From Colwellia psychrerythraea (lineage in GTDB: Bacteria; Pseudomonadota; Gammaproteobacteria; Enterobacterales; Alteromonadaceae), in contig NZ_JQED01000037.1 of NCBI RefSeq assembly GCF_000764225.1, forward strand, positions 1 through 64,000: 64,000 nucleotides of DNA. Reading direction: 5' to 3'. Positions 1-8,048 of the stretch are shown here, in pieces. Each line of letters begins with the position of its first letter. Position 1 is the stretch's first letter. The position numbers and the translations under genes were made by a program. The notes beneath the pieces are model-generated. The model searched no databases, was not told the DNA's origin, and saw nothing but the letters and a program-made list of their open reading frames with translations.

Positions 1-91
1 TGACGCCGACAACAAAACTTAGTTGAACAGCATTGACTTTAAAGTCGTTTGAGTACTTCCAAGTTCGTCTTGGATTGTTGTACTTGGGCAT
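1..91 (-). CDS. IS3-type transposase OrfA, N-terminal fragment (cut by window edge)
   Basis: Thirty codons are visible on the minus strand from an ATG at 91-89 to the window edge. A GAGGTG ribosome-binding site lies about 5 nt upstream. The peptide starts MPKYNNPRRTWKYSNDF and continues with KVNAVQLS, which matches the start of IS3/IS911-like OrfA helix-turn-helix proteins (RRTWKY..EFK..AVQL). The helix-turn-helix itself and OrfB with its DDE integrase domain would lie left of position 1. Family assignment rests on this short N-terminus and on the IS-like end just upstream. Confidence 0.65.
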   Translation of the reverse strand, partial: MPKYNNPRRTWKYSNDFKVNAVQLSFVVGV

Positions 92-145
92 AAGACACCT
101 CATCTTTAGTTAGATTTTGGTGTCCGTTTTACCGAGGGAGGATCA
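1..145 (-). mobile_element. Left end of an IS3-like insertion sequence (partial)
   Basis: Read on the minus strand, the element appears to begin at 145 with TGATCC and continues through a CGGACACC stretch (about 128-119) before the transposase start at 91. A terminal sequence opening with TGA and reaching GGACACC, followed at once by an OrfA-type transposase, is the layout of many IS3-family elements. The presumed end abuts GGGACTG of an attC-like site, so the element seems to have inserted into an integron recombination site. GACACC at 94-99 and GGTGTC at 119-124 form a short inverted repeat around the transposase leader. The other end lies outside the window, so the boundary at 145 is inferred. 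Confidence 0.6.
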
Positions 146-172
146 CAGTCCCGCTTGATTGCCTTGTTAGCT
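146..172 (-). other. attC: Truncated attC-like integron recombination site
   Basis: On the minus strand, directly at the stop codon of the cassette-like gene, the sequence reads GCTAACAAGGC, then AATCAAGCGGGACTG. An inverted-core AAC next to the stop codon followed by a GGGACTG box is the usual left half (R'' and L'') of attC sites, including VCR-type sites. The complementary right half (CAGTCCC and a GTTRRRY core) is missing because an IS-like end begins at 145. It is therefore a half site, probably split by the insertion. Confidence 0.55.
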
Positions 173-634
173 TGAAAACCCCATTGTATGCATACTTGCA
201 CACGTCATTACCTCTTTAGATAAGCACTGAACGATAACTGGTTTGATCTCAGAATATTCAGGTGTTTTAACGTTATTCTTACTTCTCATGCAACGACCGT
301 AATAATAACCTTCTAGTAATTCTATATTTTCGTTGTCATTGGCCAACTCTTCGACATCCCTTACTACTGCCCAAGTTAAAAAACGGCCAGGATCAACCAT
401 TTTTTTTATAAACCCAGTTTTAACATCTCCATATGTCAGTTTAACGGCAGTCGCATGTTTGTAGCAGTATTTTCTAAACTCTGAATTATCAAAGAATTGA
501 CCTTTGGTAAGTCCTACGTATTCTATTTTTTGTGTTTTTTGTGTTTTTTGTGTTTTTTGTGTTTTTTGTGTTTTTTGTGTGGTAGCACAACCAATTAAAG
601 ATAAAAGTAAAACGCTTAAGATAATTGTTTTCAC
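167..634 (-). CDS. Small lipoprotein with Thr-Gln-Lys repeats, probable integron cassette gene
   Basis: A protein of about 155 aa starts at GTG 634, chosen because AAGGAG at 645-640 is 5 nt upstream; an in-frame GTG at 640 would overlap that site. Residues 1-18 form a lipoprotein signal with lipobox LIGC, so it should be membrane-anchored. The mature N-terminus is a run of six TQK triplets encoded by a 9-bp tandem repeat. The rest (about 120 aa, with several Cys) resembles no family I recognise. It points away from the integrase gene and is bounded by GTTAGC (655-650) and an attC-like half site at its stop codon, exactly how an integron cassette is organised. Function unknown. Confidence 0.7.
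   Translation of the reverse strand: MKTIILSVLLLSLIGCATTQKTQKTQKTQKTQKTQKIEYVGLTKGQFFDNSEFRKYCYKHATAVKLTYGDVKTGFIKKMVDPGRFLTWAVVRDVEELANDNENIELLEGYYYGRCMRSKNNVKTPEYSEIKPVIVQCLSKEVMTCASMHTMGFSS
525..580. repeat. 9-bp in-frame tandem repeat (unit tgtgttttt)
   Basis: About six copies of TGTGTTTTT run head to tail from about 525 to 580, essentially without mismatch. On the minus strand they encode the TQK repeats behind the lipobox. The unit is a multiple of three, so slippage would lengthen or shorten the linker rather than switch the gene off. Confidence 0.9.
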
Positions 635-640
635 GAACAC

Positions 641-660
641 TCCTTGAAAGCTAACAGCTT
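641..660 (-). other. Putative attI/cassette junction core
   Basis: On the minus strand the sequence reads AAGCTGTTAGC immediately before the AAGGAG of the cassette-like gene. GTTAGC is close to the integron crossover core (GTTRRRY) and matches the AGCTAAC found at the other end of the gene. It lies 5' of the integrase gene with the gene oriented away, as in an attI-proximal first cassette. The core is short and imperfect. Confidence 0.35.
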
Positions 661-674
661 ATTATGAGGCAAAA

Positions 675-831
675 TTCCTTCTTTCTACAAGATGGGAAAA
701 TCGTCCATAATTATTATAATAAATTGAGATTACTTTATTGTTATCTATAGATCAATGAGTTAAAAATATTGAGCTAAGTGGTTGATGTGTGAAAGGAGGC
801 AATTTGCTCGCTTTCTTGTAGAAAGGAGGAA
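675..831. repeat. 17-bp inverted repeat flanking the integrase upstream region
   Basis: TTCCTTCTTTCTACAAG at 675-691 is the reverse complement of CTTGTAGAAAGGAGGAA at 815-831 with one mismatch. A direct copy of GAAAGGAGG also occurs at 791-799. The arms lie where attI and the integrase promoter are expected, so they might be integrase-binding sites; no function is shown by sequence alone. Confidence 0.6.
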
Positions 832-841
832 TTACGCTAAA

Positions 842-857
842 CTGTAATTATATACAG
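842..857 (+). promoter_or_regulatory. LexA (SOS) box upstream of the integron integrase
   Basis: CTGTAATTATATACAG at 842-857 fits CTGT-N8-ACAG exactly, the gammaproteobacterial LexA operator. It ends 16 bp before the integrase ATG at 874, where it would block transcription. LexA control of intI is established for Vibrio and class 1 integrons, so the site supports both the gene identity and an SOS link. Confidence 0.85.
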
Positions 858-873
858 TTGTTTTGAGGGTTTT

Positions 874-1839
874 ATGTCTTCACCTTTTCTAAAGCACATT
901 ACAGAACAAATGCGTTTAAAACGTTATGCAAAAAGAACGATAGAGAGCTATGTCTATTGGATAAAGGCCTTTATAAACTTTAATGAACAACGTCACCCAA
1001 TAAAGTGTCATGATACTGAAGTAGAACGTTTTCTTTCTCACTTAACAAACCAACTTAATGTTGCACCTAAAACTCAGTGTGTGGCATTAAATGCCTTAGT
1101 CTTTTTGTAACGAGGGATTTTGTTAAAGCCATTAACACTTGAACTCAATTTTAATAAATCTAAACAAGTAGCCAAGTTGCCTGTTGTATTAACCCAAGCA
1201 GAAGTAACCACGCTATTATCGAAAGTATCAAATACTTATAGTTTGCCTTGTCAGTTAATGTACGGTTCTGGTTTACGTTTAATGGAAGTAGTCCGTTTAA
1301 GAGTGCAGGATATTGATTTTGACTTTCATGCTATTCAAGTCTGGCAAGGAAAAGGCGGTAAAAATAGGCGTGTTACCTTAGCAAAAGAATTGTGTGAATC
1401 ATTAAAAGCTCAAATAGCGTTAGTGAAGTATTATTATCAACAAGATCAATGTAACGATAATTATAAAGGGGTGTGGTTACCTTATGCTTTAGCAAGAAAG
1501 CACCCCAATGCGAGTAAAGACATTCTATGGCATTATCTTTGCCCTTCTAGTCGATTAAGCATAGATCCTGAAACAGACTTTGTTTGTCGACATCATATAG
1601 ATGAAACGACATTACGAAAGTCAGTGAAAAAGGCAGCATACCATGCTGGTATAGAAAAAAACGTGACGTGTCATACCTTACGACATTCATTTGCCACACA
1701 CTTGCTACAACGCGGTGCTGATATTAGAACCGTGCAAGAGCAGTTGGGGCATTCTGATATTCGGACTACACAAATATATACCCATGTGATTGAACATGGC
1801 GCGAATGGTGTTAGGAGCCCACTATCAGATTTACTATAA
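874..1839 (+). pseudogene. intI: Integron integrase IntI, interrupted by one in-frame stop
   Basis: Tyrosine recombinase of the integron-integrase type. Codons from ATG 874 encode the N-terminal core-binding domain (SPFLKHITEQMRLKRYAKRT) and run to TAA at 1108-1110, after ALNALVFL, where IntI proteins normally have Tyr. The same frame then continues without a shift to 1839. The C-terminal part keeps the first catalytic Arg (GSGLRLMEV), the IntI-specific insertion ([17 protein letters not shown]), [21 protein letters not shown] with the catalytic Tyr, and the RSPLSDLL tail. A single TAT/TAC-to-TAA change explains everything. A TTG at 1120 could restart translation, but the product would lack the N-terminal domain. 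Calling it a pseudogene assumes no sequencing error and no readthrough. Confidence 0.9.
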
Positions 1840-1859
1840 AATAGGCGTATTGAAATTAA

Positions 1860-1898
1860 AAAATCCACACTTCAACTTGGTAATTGAAATGTGGATTG
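1860..1898 (-). terminator. Terminator of the DUF885 gene
   Basis: AATCCAC near 1862-1868 and GTGGATT at 1891-1897 close a long stem with one wobble. On the minus strand a T run follows, after the DUF885 stop at 1934. It could also stop transcripts coming from intI. Confidence 0.7.
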
Positions 1899-1933
1899 CT
1901 TATTTCTTTATTGGCGATTGACGCCTTTAGTCA

Positions 1934-3787
1934 TTAGGCTTGCTTAGTTTTTATGTAATCATTGACTAAGTTAGCTAATACATTTAATGGCACAGGTCCA
2001 TTTTTTAATACGACATCATGAAATTCACGAATATCGAATTTATCACCTAGTTGAACTTTGGCATGTTCACGTAATTCGATTATTTTGTTCATACCAATTT
2101 TGTAAGCTGTTGCTTGTGACGGCATAACGACGTGACGTTCTACCATTTTAACAGCATCAGATACCGCATTAGGTGTATTTTCAGTGTAGTACGCTATGCC
2201 TTGTTCACGTGTCCATTGTTTAGTATGAATTCCTGTATCAACCACTAAGCGGCAAGCACGCCATAATTCCATCGCTAAACGACCAAAATCTGAATAAGGG
2301 TCTTGGTATAAGCCAATTTCTTTAGGGATCATTTCACTGTAAAGGCCCCATCCTTCAGTATGAGCCGTATAACCGCCAAATTTACGGAACATTGGAATGC
2401 CTGTTAATTCTTGCTTGATCGCTAACTGCATATGATGACCCGGAATGCCTTCATGGTACGCTAATGCAGCCATCTGGTAAGTTGGCATAGCTTCCATGTC
2501 GTAAAGGTTAGCATAGTAAATTCCTGGGCGTGAGCCATCTGGAGCAGGGCGTTCATAAAAAGCTTTACCAGCAGATTTTTCTCTAAAGCCTTCAACGGCT
2601 TTAACTTTTAATGCTGCTTTGGGTTTGGTTAGAAATAAACTATCTAATCGATTTTCCATGTCATCAATTAGCGCTACCGCTTCTGATAGATAACGCTGTT
2701 TTCCATCGTCATTAGCTGGATAGTAAAACTGATTGTCGTTTCTCATAAAATCGAAAAATTCATTAAGGCTACCGTCAAAGCTAACTTGTTTCATGATGAC
2801 ACGCATTTCATTTTGTATACGTGAGACTTCACTTAGACCTAAGGTATGAATTTGTTCTGAGGTTAAATCTGTTGTGGTAGTACGTTTTAACGCGTTATTA
2901 TAAAAGGCTTCACCATCAGGAAACTTCCAAGCGCCATCACGGGTATCTGCTTTTTTCTCAAGTGCAGTTAAGTAAGTGATCAATTGCTCGTAACCAGGTT
3001 TCAGGTTATCAATTAGCGCAACTTTCACGTCAGCGATTAAGGTATTCTTTTCATCTTCAGTAATAGTAAGTTTATTAATTTTTCGTGTGAAGTCAGCATA
3101 AATGGTGCTGTCAGGTGTGTTATCAAACGGGGCACCAACAAGAATGTTTTTCGAGTCTCGAATAACGTGAGGAAAAACAAATTTAGGGGCTATGATACCC
3201 TTGGCTTCGCGTAACTTAAGTTGTTCAACGAGTTGCTCTAGTAATTTTTGAGCACCGTGCACGCGAGCAATATAATCTTGTGCTTCTTTAACGTTACTAA
3301 TGGAGTGTTGATTAATCAAGAACGCAGGTATTTGTGAGTGTGTGCCATACATTTGATTTACCGGGTATGTATGAAAACGCCATTTATAATCAGCGATTTG
3401 ATTTTCTAAATTTTGAATAAATAAGTTAAGACTTATTTTAGTTTGTATATCAAGCTTGCTAGCGTCAATAGCTTGAACGCGCAAAAGATTCTCTTTAGCA
3501 ATTGCTAATTCATTTGCGGCGTTTTCTTCTGAAAAGTCATACCATTTATCGTAATCTTTTTTAATACCTAAATAGGTTTGTCTGATCGGATCACGGTTAA
3601 CACCTTCTTTAAATATGGTGTCAAATAGGGCGTTAGCTTGCTCTGATGCTGAAGTGTTTTCAACTCCAGTTATTTTAGTTGGAGCTGATGATTGTTCATT
3701 GCTTGAGGAAGAAACTTTTTCTTCTGAGCAAGCACTAAGTAAGGCGGTGGCGACAGCCATGACTAGTAGGGATTTTTTAAATGTCAT
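1934..3787 (-). CDS. DUF885 family lipoprotein (putative metal-dependent peptidase)
   Basis: A 617-aa protein with a lipoprotein signal (residues 1-20, lipobox LLSAC) followed by a Ser-rich linker. The body is a DUF885 domain: mostly helical, with the hallmark ALAYHEGIPGHHMQ near residue 450 and EGWGLYSE downstream. The HExxxHH-type motif plus the later Glu is the zinc-ligand pattern assumed for this family, but substrates are generally unknown. It stands alone on the minus strand with its own terminator. Expected location is the periplasm, membrane-anchored. Family assignment is firm; enzyme activity is inferred. Confidence 0.85.
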   Translation of the reverse strand: MTFKKSLLVMAVATALLSACSEEKVSSSSNEQSSAPTKITGVENTSASEQANALFDTIFKEGVNRDPIRQTYLGIKKDYDKWYDFSEENAANELAIAKENLLRVQAIDASKLDIQTKISLNLFIQNLENQIADYKWRFHTYPVNQMYGTHSQIPAFLINQHSISNVKEAQDYIARVHGAQKLLEQLVEQLKLREAKGIIAPKFVFPHVIRDSKNILVGAPFDNTPDSTIYADFTRKINKLTITEDEKNTLIADVKVALIDNLKPGYEQLITYLTALEKKADTRDGAWKFPDGEAFYNNALKRTTTTDLTSEQIHTLGLSEVSRIQNEMRVIMKQVSFDGSLNEFFDFMRNDNQFYYPANDDGKQRYLSEAVALIDDMENRLDSLFLTKPKAALKVKAVEGFREKSAGKAFYERPAPDGSRPGIYYANLYDMEAMPTYQMAALAYHEGIPGHHMQLAIKQELTGIPMFRKFGGYTAHTEGWGLYSEMIPKEIGLYQDPYSDFGRLAMELWRACRLVVDTGIHTKQWTREQGIAYYTENTPNAVSDAVKMVERHVVMPSQATAYKIGMNKIIELREHAKVQLGDKFDIREFHDVVLKNGPVPLNVLANLVNDYIKTKQA

Positions 3788-3951
3788 TTAATTCTCATTT
3801 TATTTATATTGTATTCAATTTTGACAGTGTGCCTTAATGCCAGCTGCTAATTCAATGAAAGCTCGACAGATTGCTATAAAATTACGACCAATAGGTGTTT
3901 TGCGCACTGTAAAGCAGTAAACTTAAGACAAATGAGTAGCACAACTTGTAC

Positions 3952-4434
3952 ATGGAAAACCCATTAATGAAATTTACCGTTGGCTTTAGAAAAGTTAAAC
4001 ATGAAGATATAGATTTTTTGTTAGAATTACGAAGAAAAACAATGACCCAACATTTGCTATCAGCAGGTATTCGTATGAGCGACGAACAACATTTGGTACG
4101 CATAAAAGAACACTTTTATGAGAGTCATATTATTTTAGCCGACCGAAAACCTATTGGACTACTTAAAATGGGTGTATTGTCACTCAATAATACCGGTAAA
4201 AGTTTGCATATTAGACAGTTACAAATTATGCCTAAATATCAGGGGAAGGGTATTGGTAGTAAGGTACTTACGGTAGTGAAAAAACGTGCATTACAATTAT
4301 GCTTACCGATCACATTAAATGTTTTGTTGAAAAATCCAGCTCGTGGTTTGTACTTGCGACATGGCTTTCAAGTAGAGAAGAAAAACCGCTTAGAATTTCA
4401 ATTACGTTGTCCATTAGAAGTGATTGCCGCTTAA
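3952..4434 (+). CDS. GNAT-family N-acetyltransferase
   Basis: About 160 aa with the GNAT fold: an N-terminal strand-helix part (VGFRKVKHEDIDFLLELRR), then the acetyl-CoA motif LQIMPKYQGKGIGSKVL near residue 95, and a C-terminal LYLRHGFQVEKKNRLEFQL typical of small-molecule acetyltransferases. The start is uncertain: ATG 3952 and ATG 3967 are both possible, and TTG 3946 is less likely. No clear ribosome-binding site is seen. Substrate cannot be predicted. It converges with the M28 peptidase gene, with a shared hairpin between them. Confidence 0.8.
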   Translation: MENPLMKFTVGFRKVKHEDIDFLLELRRKTMTQHLLSAGIRMSDEQHLVRIKEHFYESHIILADRKPIGLLKMGVLSLNNTGKSLHIRQLQIMPKYQGKGIGSKVLTVVKKRALQLCLPITLNVLLKNPARGLYLRHGFQVEKKNRLEFQLRCPLEVIAA

Positions 4435-4463
4435 CTTGTTAATGTAAGCTAAAAGCGGCAATC
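4422..4463. terminator. Hairpin between convergent GNAT and M28 genes
   Basis: GATTGCCGCTT at 4422-4432 and AAGCGGCAATC at 4453-4463 are perfect 11-bp arms. The left arm overlaps the GNAT stop codon. No long T run follows on the plus strand, so it may act as a weak bidirectional terminator or 3'-end stabiliser. Confidence 0.55.
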
Positions 4464-4489
4464 ATTATCTTAAAATAGAATAACGTTAT

Positions 4490-5965
4490 TTAGTAGATTA
4501 AGCCGCCACGTTTTACTTTATTCGGGTCGATACGTGATGGCGTAATAGAGCCATCAACCAATGGTGTTGTTGCTATTGCCAGCATTTTTATGACCTGTAG
4601 CATTGAAGGTAAGTTCAAGCTATGAATATCATCAGTGACTTGATGATAATGTTGGTCTTTATCAAGTTGTGTACTGCTAAAACTATGAGCCGGCACACCC
4701 AATCTAGCTAGAGTTGCATTGTCTGAACGATAGAATAAATTTTGCTTAGGGTAAGGATCTGCATACACCTTTAGATTTTGTGGCGCTAATGTTTGGTTTA
4801 GTTGCTCACCCAAGTTTGAACGATCCATTCCTGTCATCCAAACCGTACCTTCACCAAAAAGAGCCGGTTTTCCTATCATTTCTATGTTAATCATGGCTGT
4901 TATCGAGGCAGGCTCAACATGAGTCGAGAAATATTGTGAGCCAAAACCACCAATCTCTTCAGCGCTAAATGCGGCAAACATTAACGTTCTTTCGTTATTA
5001 CCTTTTTTAGCAAAGTGATTTGCTATATTGATAATGGCAGAAACTCCAGAAGCATCGTCATCAGCACCATTAAAAATTTCATTATTTTGTTGGGCACTGT
5101 CGCTAGATGTCTCATCAATGCTCGGTTTCACGCCTAAGTGATCATAATGAGCGGAGTAAAGCACAATTTCGTTGGCTTTGCTTTTCCCTGGTAATACGCC
5201 TACCACGTTACTTAAGGTCGTAGTGCTGACGTTAGCAGAGCCAGTGACATTAAATTGTTTCACTTTGCTAATATCAGTTAACGCTATAACAATAACACCG
5301 CCTTGCTCTGTGGCGTTTTTATTCACGAGTTTAGTTAACCCTTGCGCAAAATAACTCTGATAACGTTTAAAGCTTTCTTCATGTTTTGGATGAAGTAAAA
5401 CTAAATGCTGTCCACCTTGATGATTTAATTGGCGCAGTGATTTTCGCATATTGTCGCCTTCGCCAATCATAACTGTGTTGATTGGTTGATCTTTTACTGA
5501 AACAGTATTACTGCTCCAGTTGAATTCAGTTTCCGTGGTTGCCACTGATAATAAGTCGCTGGCAATTGTGCGGCCATTAATTTCAACCTTAAGGGTATCG
5601 GGCGTGATCCTTTGTACCAAATATTGTTGTTTAAAGTCTAACGCACTGGGCGCTGGAGAAAGGCCCACTTCGTTAAAACGCTTGGCAATAAAGTCAGCAG
5701 CTTTACGGATGTTAGGAGTAAAATTATGCCTTCCTTCAAGTTCATCACTGGCGAGGTAGGTAACATCTTGGGTAACTTGTTCTAATGTAATAGTTTCATC
5801 TAGGGTAACGGCTGGCGTTTCTTTAGCCGCTTCCCCAAACCCTAAATTAACTGTGTTACAACCAGTTAATGTTAAACTGGCAAGTGTCAGTAGTGTTAGC
5901 GATGCAGCTAAGGATGCTGACTTTATCTGCTTATTTGTCATTACGTTGGTTGTACTTTTTGTCAT
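4490..5965 (-). CDS. M28 family zinc aminopeptidase, lipoprotein
   Basis: About 491 aa starting at ATG 5965; a TTG at 5974 is a less likely alternative. The lipoprotein signal ends in LTLTGCN, so the enzyme should be membrane-anchored outside the cytoplasm. The M28 metal ligands are in order: YSAHYDHLGV (His), NGADDDASGV (bridging Asp), AAFSAEEIGGFGSQ (catalytic Glu and ligand Glu), an acidic residue in INIEMIGK, and His in GVPAHSFSSTQ. This is the co-catalytic dizinc pattern of Leu/PSMA-like aminopeptidases. It starts 13 bp downstream of the yaeQ stop and is probably co-transcribed with it. Confidence 0.88.
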   Translation of the reverse strand: MTKSTTNVMTNKQIKSASLAASLTLLTLASLTLTGCNTVNLGFGEAAKETPAVTLDETITLEQVTQDVTYLASDELEGRHNFTPNIRKAADFIAKRFNEVGLSPAPSALDFKQQYLVQRITPDTLKVEINGRTIASDLLSVATTETEFNWSSNTVSVKDQPINTVMIGEGDNMRKSLRQLNHQGGQHLVLLHPKHEESFKRYQSYFAQGLTKLVNKNATEQGGVIVIALTDISKVKQFNVTGSANVSTTTLSNVVGVLPGKSKANEIVLYSAHYDHLGVKPSIDETSSDSAQQNNEIFNGADDDASGVSAIINIANHFAKKGNNERTLMFAAFSAEEIGGFGSQYFSTHVEPASITAMINIEMIGKPALFGEGTVWMTGMDRSNLGEQLNQTLAPQNLKVYADPYPKQNLFYRSDNATLARLGVPAHSFSSTQLDKDQHYHQVTDDIHSLNLPSMLQVIKMLAIATTPLVDGSITPSRIDPNKVKRGGLIY

Positions 5966-5978
5966 AAAGGGCAATCTC

Positions 5979-6512
5979 TTATTTGAGTTTTATTGTTTCA
6001 ATCAATAGGGTTTCTTCGCCTGAAGTTAACCACAATTGACCATCTTGAATGCTGCATTGAAATTCCATATTACGGCTAAGAAGCTTTACTAATTCTTCGC
6101 AGGTACTTGGCTCAAATTGCTCTATGGTTAAACGCTCAAACTTGTTCATATTGAGTTCAACTTGTGACCACCAAGTATTTACACTACTGCCATAACAATA
6201 AAGCTTTACCGCTTTTGCTTGGTTGCAGGCTTTTTTCAGACGCTTTTCGTCTATTTGACCCAATTCAATCCATAGATTGATTTCATCACTGTAATTAATT
6301 TGCCATATAGCTGCTTCGTTTTCATCACTCACACCTTTACCAAACTGTAAATCTTCGTGAGCATTGAGGATAAAGGCCATAAGACGCACCATTAATCGTT
6401 GCGGTGTTTCTGAAGGGTGTTGAGCAAGGGTAAGTTGCAAACTGTCGTAATAATTACGATCCATATCTGCCAGTTCGATAGTCGCTTTATATATAGTTGC
6501 TTTAAGAGCCAT
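5979..6512 (-). CDS. yaeQ: YaeQ family protein
   Basis: A 177-aa cytoplasmic protein starting MALKATIYKATIELADMDRN, the typical YaeQ opening; the start at 6512 is chosen on that basis over an upstream in-frame TTG/ATG extension. The central LVRLMAFILNAHEDLQFGKG and the C-terminal FEPSTCEELVKLLSRNME are family hallmarks. YaeQ has a PD-(D/E)xK nuclease-like fold, but its biochemical role is not settled; in E. coli multicopy YaeQ was reported to compensate for loss of RfaH. Lies just upstream of the M28 gene on the same strand. Confidence 0.88.
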   Translation of the reverse strand: MALKATIYKATIELADMDRNYYDSLQLTLAQHPSETPQRLMVRLMAFILNAHEDLQFGKGVSDENEAAIWQINYSDEINLWIELGQIDEKRLKKACNQAKAVKLYCYGSSVNTWWSQVELNMNKFERLTIEQFEPSTCEELVKLLSRNMEFQCSIQDGQLWLTSGEETLLIETIKLK

Positions 6513-6741
6513 GGGTACTTTGAGGTAATAAATAGTGGCGGTATCATAACAGTATGGTGTCAACATGCAAAAACTTGCCAGGATAAATTGATGTCACCAG
6601 TAGTTAACAGTGTAAAGCTCCAAGTATTTATCAAGTGAATAACTAGGATAATATTAATTGATTCTACTTATGATGAATTTTAAAGCATGATAAAGTCACA
6701 GAAATATTATATTTTTATCTTGTACTATTTAAGAGGCTCAC

Positions 6742-7863
6742 ATGACAATTCAATCTTTTTTTCCGCCACAGCGTACTCTGATGGGACCGGGTCCATCTGA
6801 TGTTAGCCCACGTGTTTTATCTGCTTTAGCCAGACCTACTATAGGTCATCTTGATCCAAATTTTGTTGCTATGATGGATGAAGTAAAAGAATTATTACAA
6901 TATGCACTGCAAACTAAAAACAAATTTACCATGGCTGTATCGGCGCCAGGCTCAGCAGGTATGGAAGCATGTTTTGTTAACTTAATTACCCCAGAAGATA
7001 CCGTAGTTGTTTGTGTTAATGGTGTCTTTGGTATGCGTATGATTGAAAATGTAAACCGTATTGGTGCAAAGTTAGTGGTTGTTGAAGGGGAGTGGGGCAG
7101 AGCAGTAGATCCACAAGCATTAGAAGCATCACTTAAAGAAAACCCTCAAGCCAACTTTGTTGCGTTTGTGCATGCTGAAACATCAACAGGAGCATTATCT
7201 GATGCTAAAGCCTTGTGTGCCATTGCTAAGGAGCATGATTGTTTAACTATTGTTGATGCGGTAACGTCTTTAGGTGGTGTTGAACTGCGTGTTGATGAAT
7301 GGCAAATTGATGCTGTGTATTCAGGCAGTCAAAAATGTCTATCGTGTGTACCCGGTTTATCGCCAGTAAGCTTTAGTGATAAAGCCGCTGAGGTTATTCA
7401 AAATCGTGGTATTGCCGTGCAAAGTTGGTTTCTTGACCAATCGCTTGTCATGGGATATTGGTCGGGTGAAGGAAAGCGCAGCTATCATCATACTGCTCCT
7501 GTTAATTCTTTATATGCACTACATGAATCGTTAGTGATGCTACAAAATGAAGGTCTGGAAAATAGCTGGGCTCGACATAAAACTATGCATGATAAGTTAA
7601 GCACCGGGTTAGCTAAGTTAGGATTAGAATTTATTGTTCCTGCCGATGAACGTTTACCTCAATTAAACGCTGTTTATATTCCACAGGGTATTGATGATGC
7701 TAAAGTAAGAGAATTCTTACTTAATGAATTTAACTTAGAGATTGGTGCAGGCTTAGGGGCTTTTGCTGGTAAGGCATGGCGTATAGGTCTAATGGGTTAT
7801 GCTGCACGCAATGAAAATGTCACATTATGTTTAGCAGCACTTGAAGAAGCGTTAAAACAGTAG
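6742..7863 (+). CDS. Class V aminotransferase (alanine/serine-glyoxylate aminotransferase type)
   Basis: A 373-aa PLP enzyme. The N-terminal MGPGPSDVSPRVLSALARP and GHLDPNFVAMMDEVKELL are typical of the AGXT/PucG group. SAPGSAGMEACFVNL contacts cofactor phosphate, VDAVTSLGGVEL carries the Asp that pairs with the PLP pyridine nitrogen, and SGSQKCLSCVPGLSP (around residue 200) contains the Schiff-base Lys. Probably transfers an amino group to glyoxylate; the donor cannot be told. Single gene with a strong terminator. A CACATG start preceded by an AAGAGG site (about 6730) supports 6742. Confidence 0.88.
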   Translation: MTIQSFFPPQRTLMGPGPSDVSPRVLSALARPTIGHLDPNFVAMMDEVKELLQYALQTKNKFTMAVSAPGSAGMEACFVNLITPEDTVVVCVNGVFGMRMIENVNRIGAKLVVVEGEWGRAVDPQALEASLKENPQANFVAFVHAETSTGALSDAKALCAIAKEHDCLTIVDAVTSLGGVELRVDEWQIDAVYSGSQKCLSCVPGLSPVSFSDKAAEVIQNRGIAVQSWFLDQSLVMGYWSGEGKRSYHHTAPVNSLYALHESLVMLQNEGLENSWARHKTMHDKLSTGLAKLGLEFIVPADERLPQLNAVYIPQGIDDAKVREFLLNEFNLEIGAGLGAFAGKAWRIGLMGYAARNENVTLCLAALEEALKQ

Positions 7864-7933
7864 CGTTGTCAGTCGTATCGTGGAGTTTAAAATAAGCGAT
7901 ATGAGCCTTATGTAAATTGAGGCTCTTTTGGTA

Positions 7934-7975
7934 AAAAAAGCCCTGTACCGATGTTTATCAGTACAGGGCTTTTTG
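7934..7975. terminator. Strong bidirectional terminator
   Basis: GCCCTGTAC at 7940-7948 and GTACAGGGC at 7961-7969 form a perfect stem with an A run on the left and a T run on the right, so it can terminate both the aminotransferase gene and the convergent glyoxalase gene. Confidence 0.9.
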
Positions 7976-8048
7976 ATTACTGGTTGTATATTGACTGTTG
8001 AGCCAAGTCTTAAAATCAGTGCATAAGTAATGCTTTGTTATCTAAAAA

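Noticed and set aside
525..580. CRISPR-like repeat
   Set aside because: The unit is 9 bp, without spacers, in frame with a coding sequence.
1671..1868. Reverse-strand reading frame opposite intI
   Set aside because: It lies wholly opposite the conserved IntI C-terminus and terminator and shows no protein-like features; a shadow frame.
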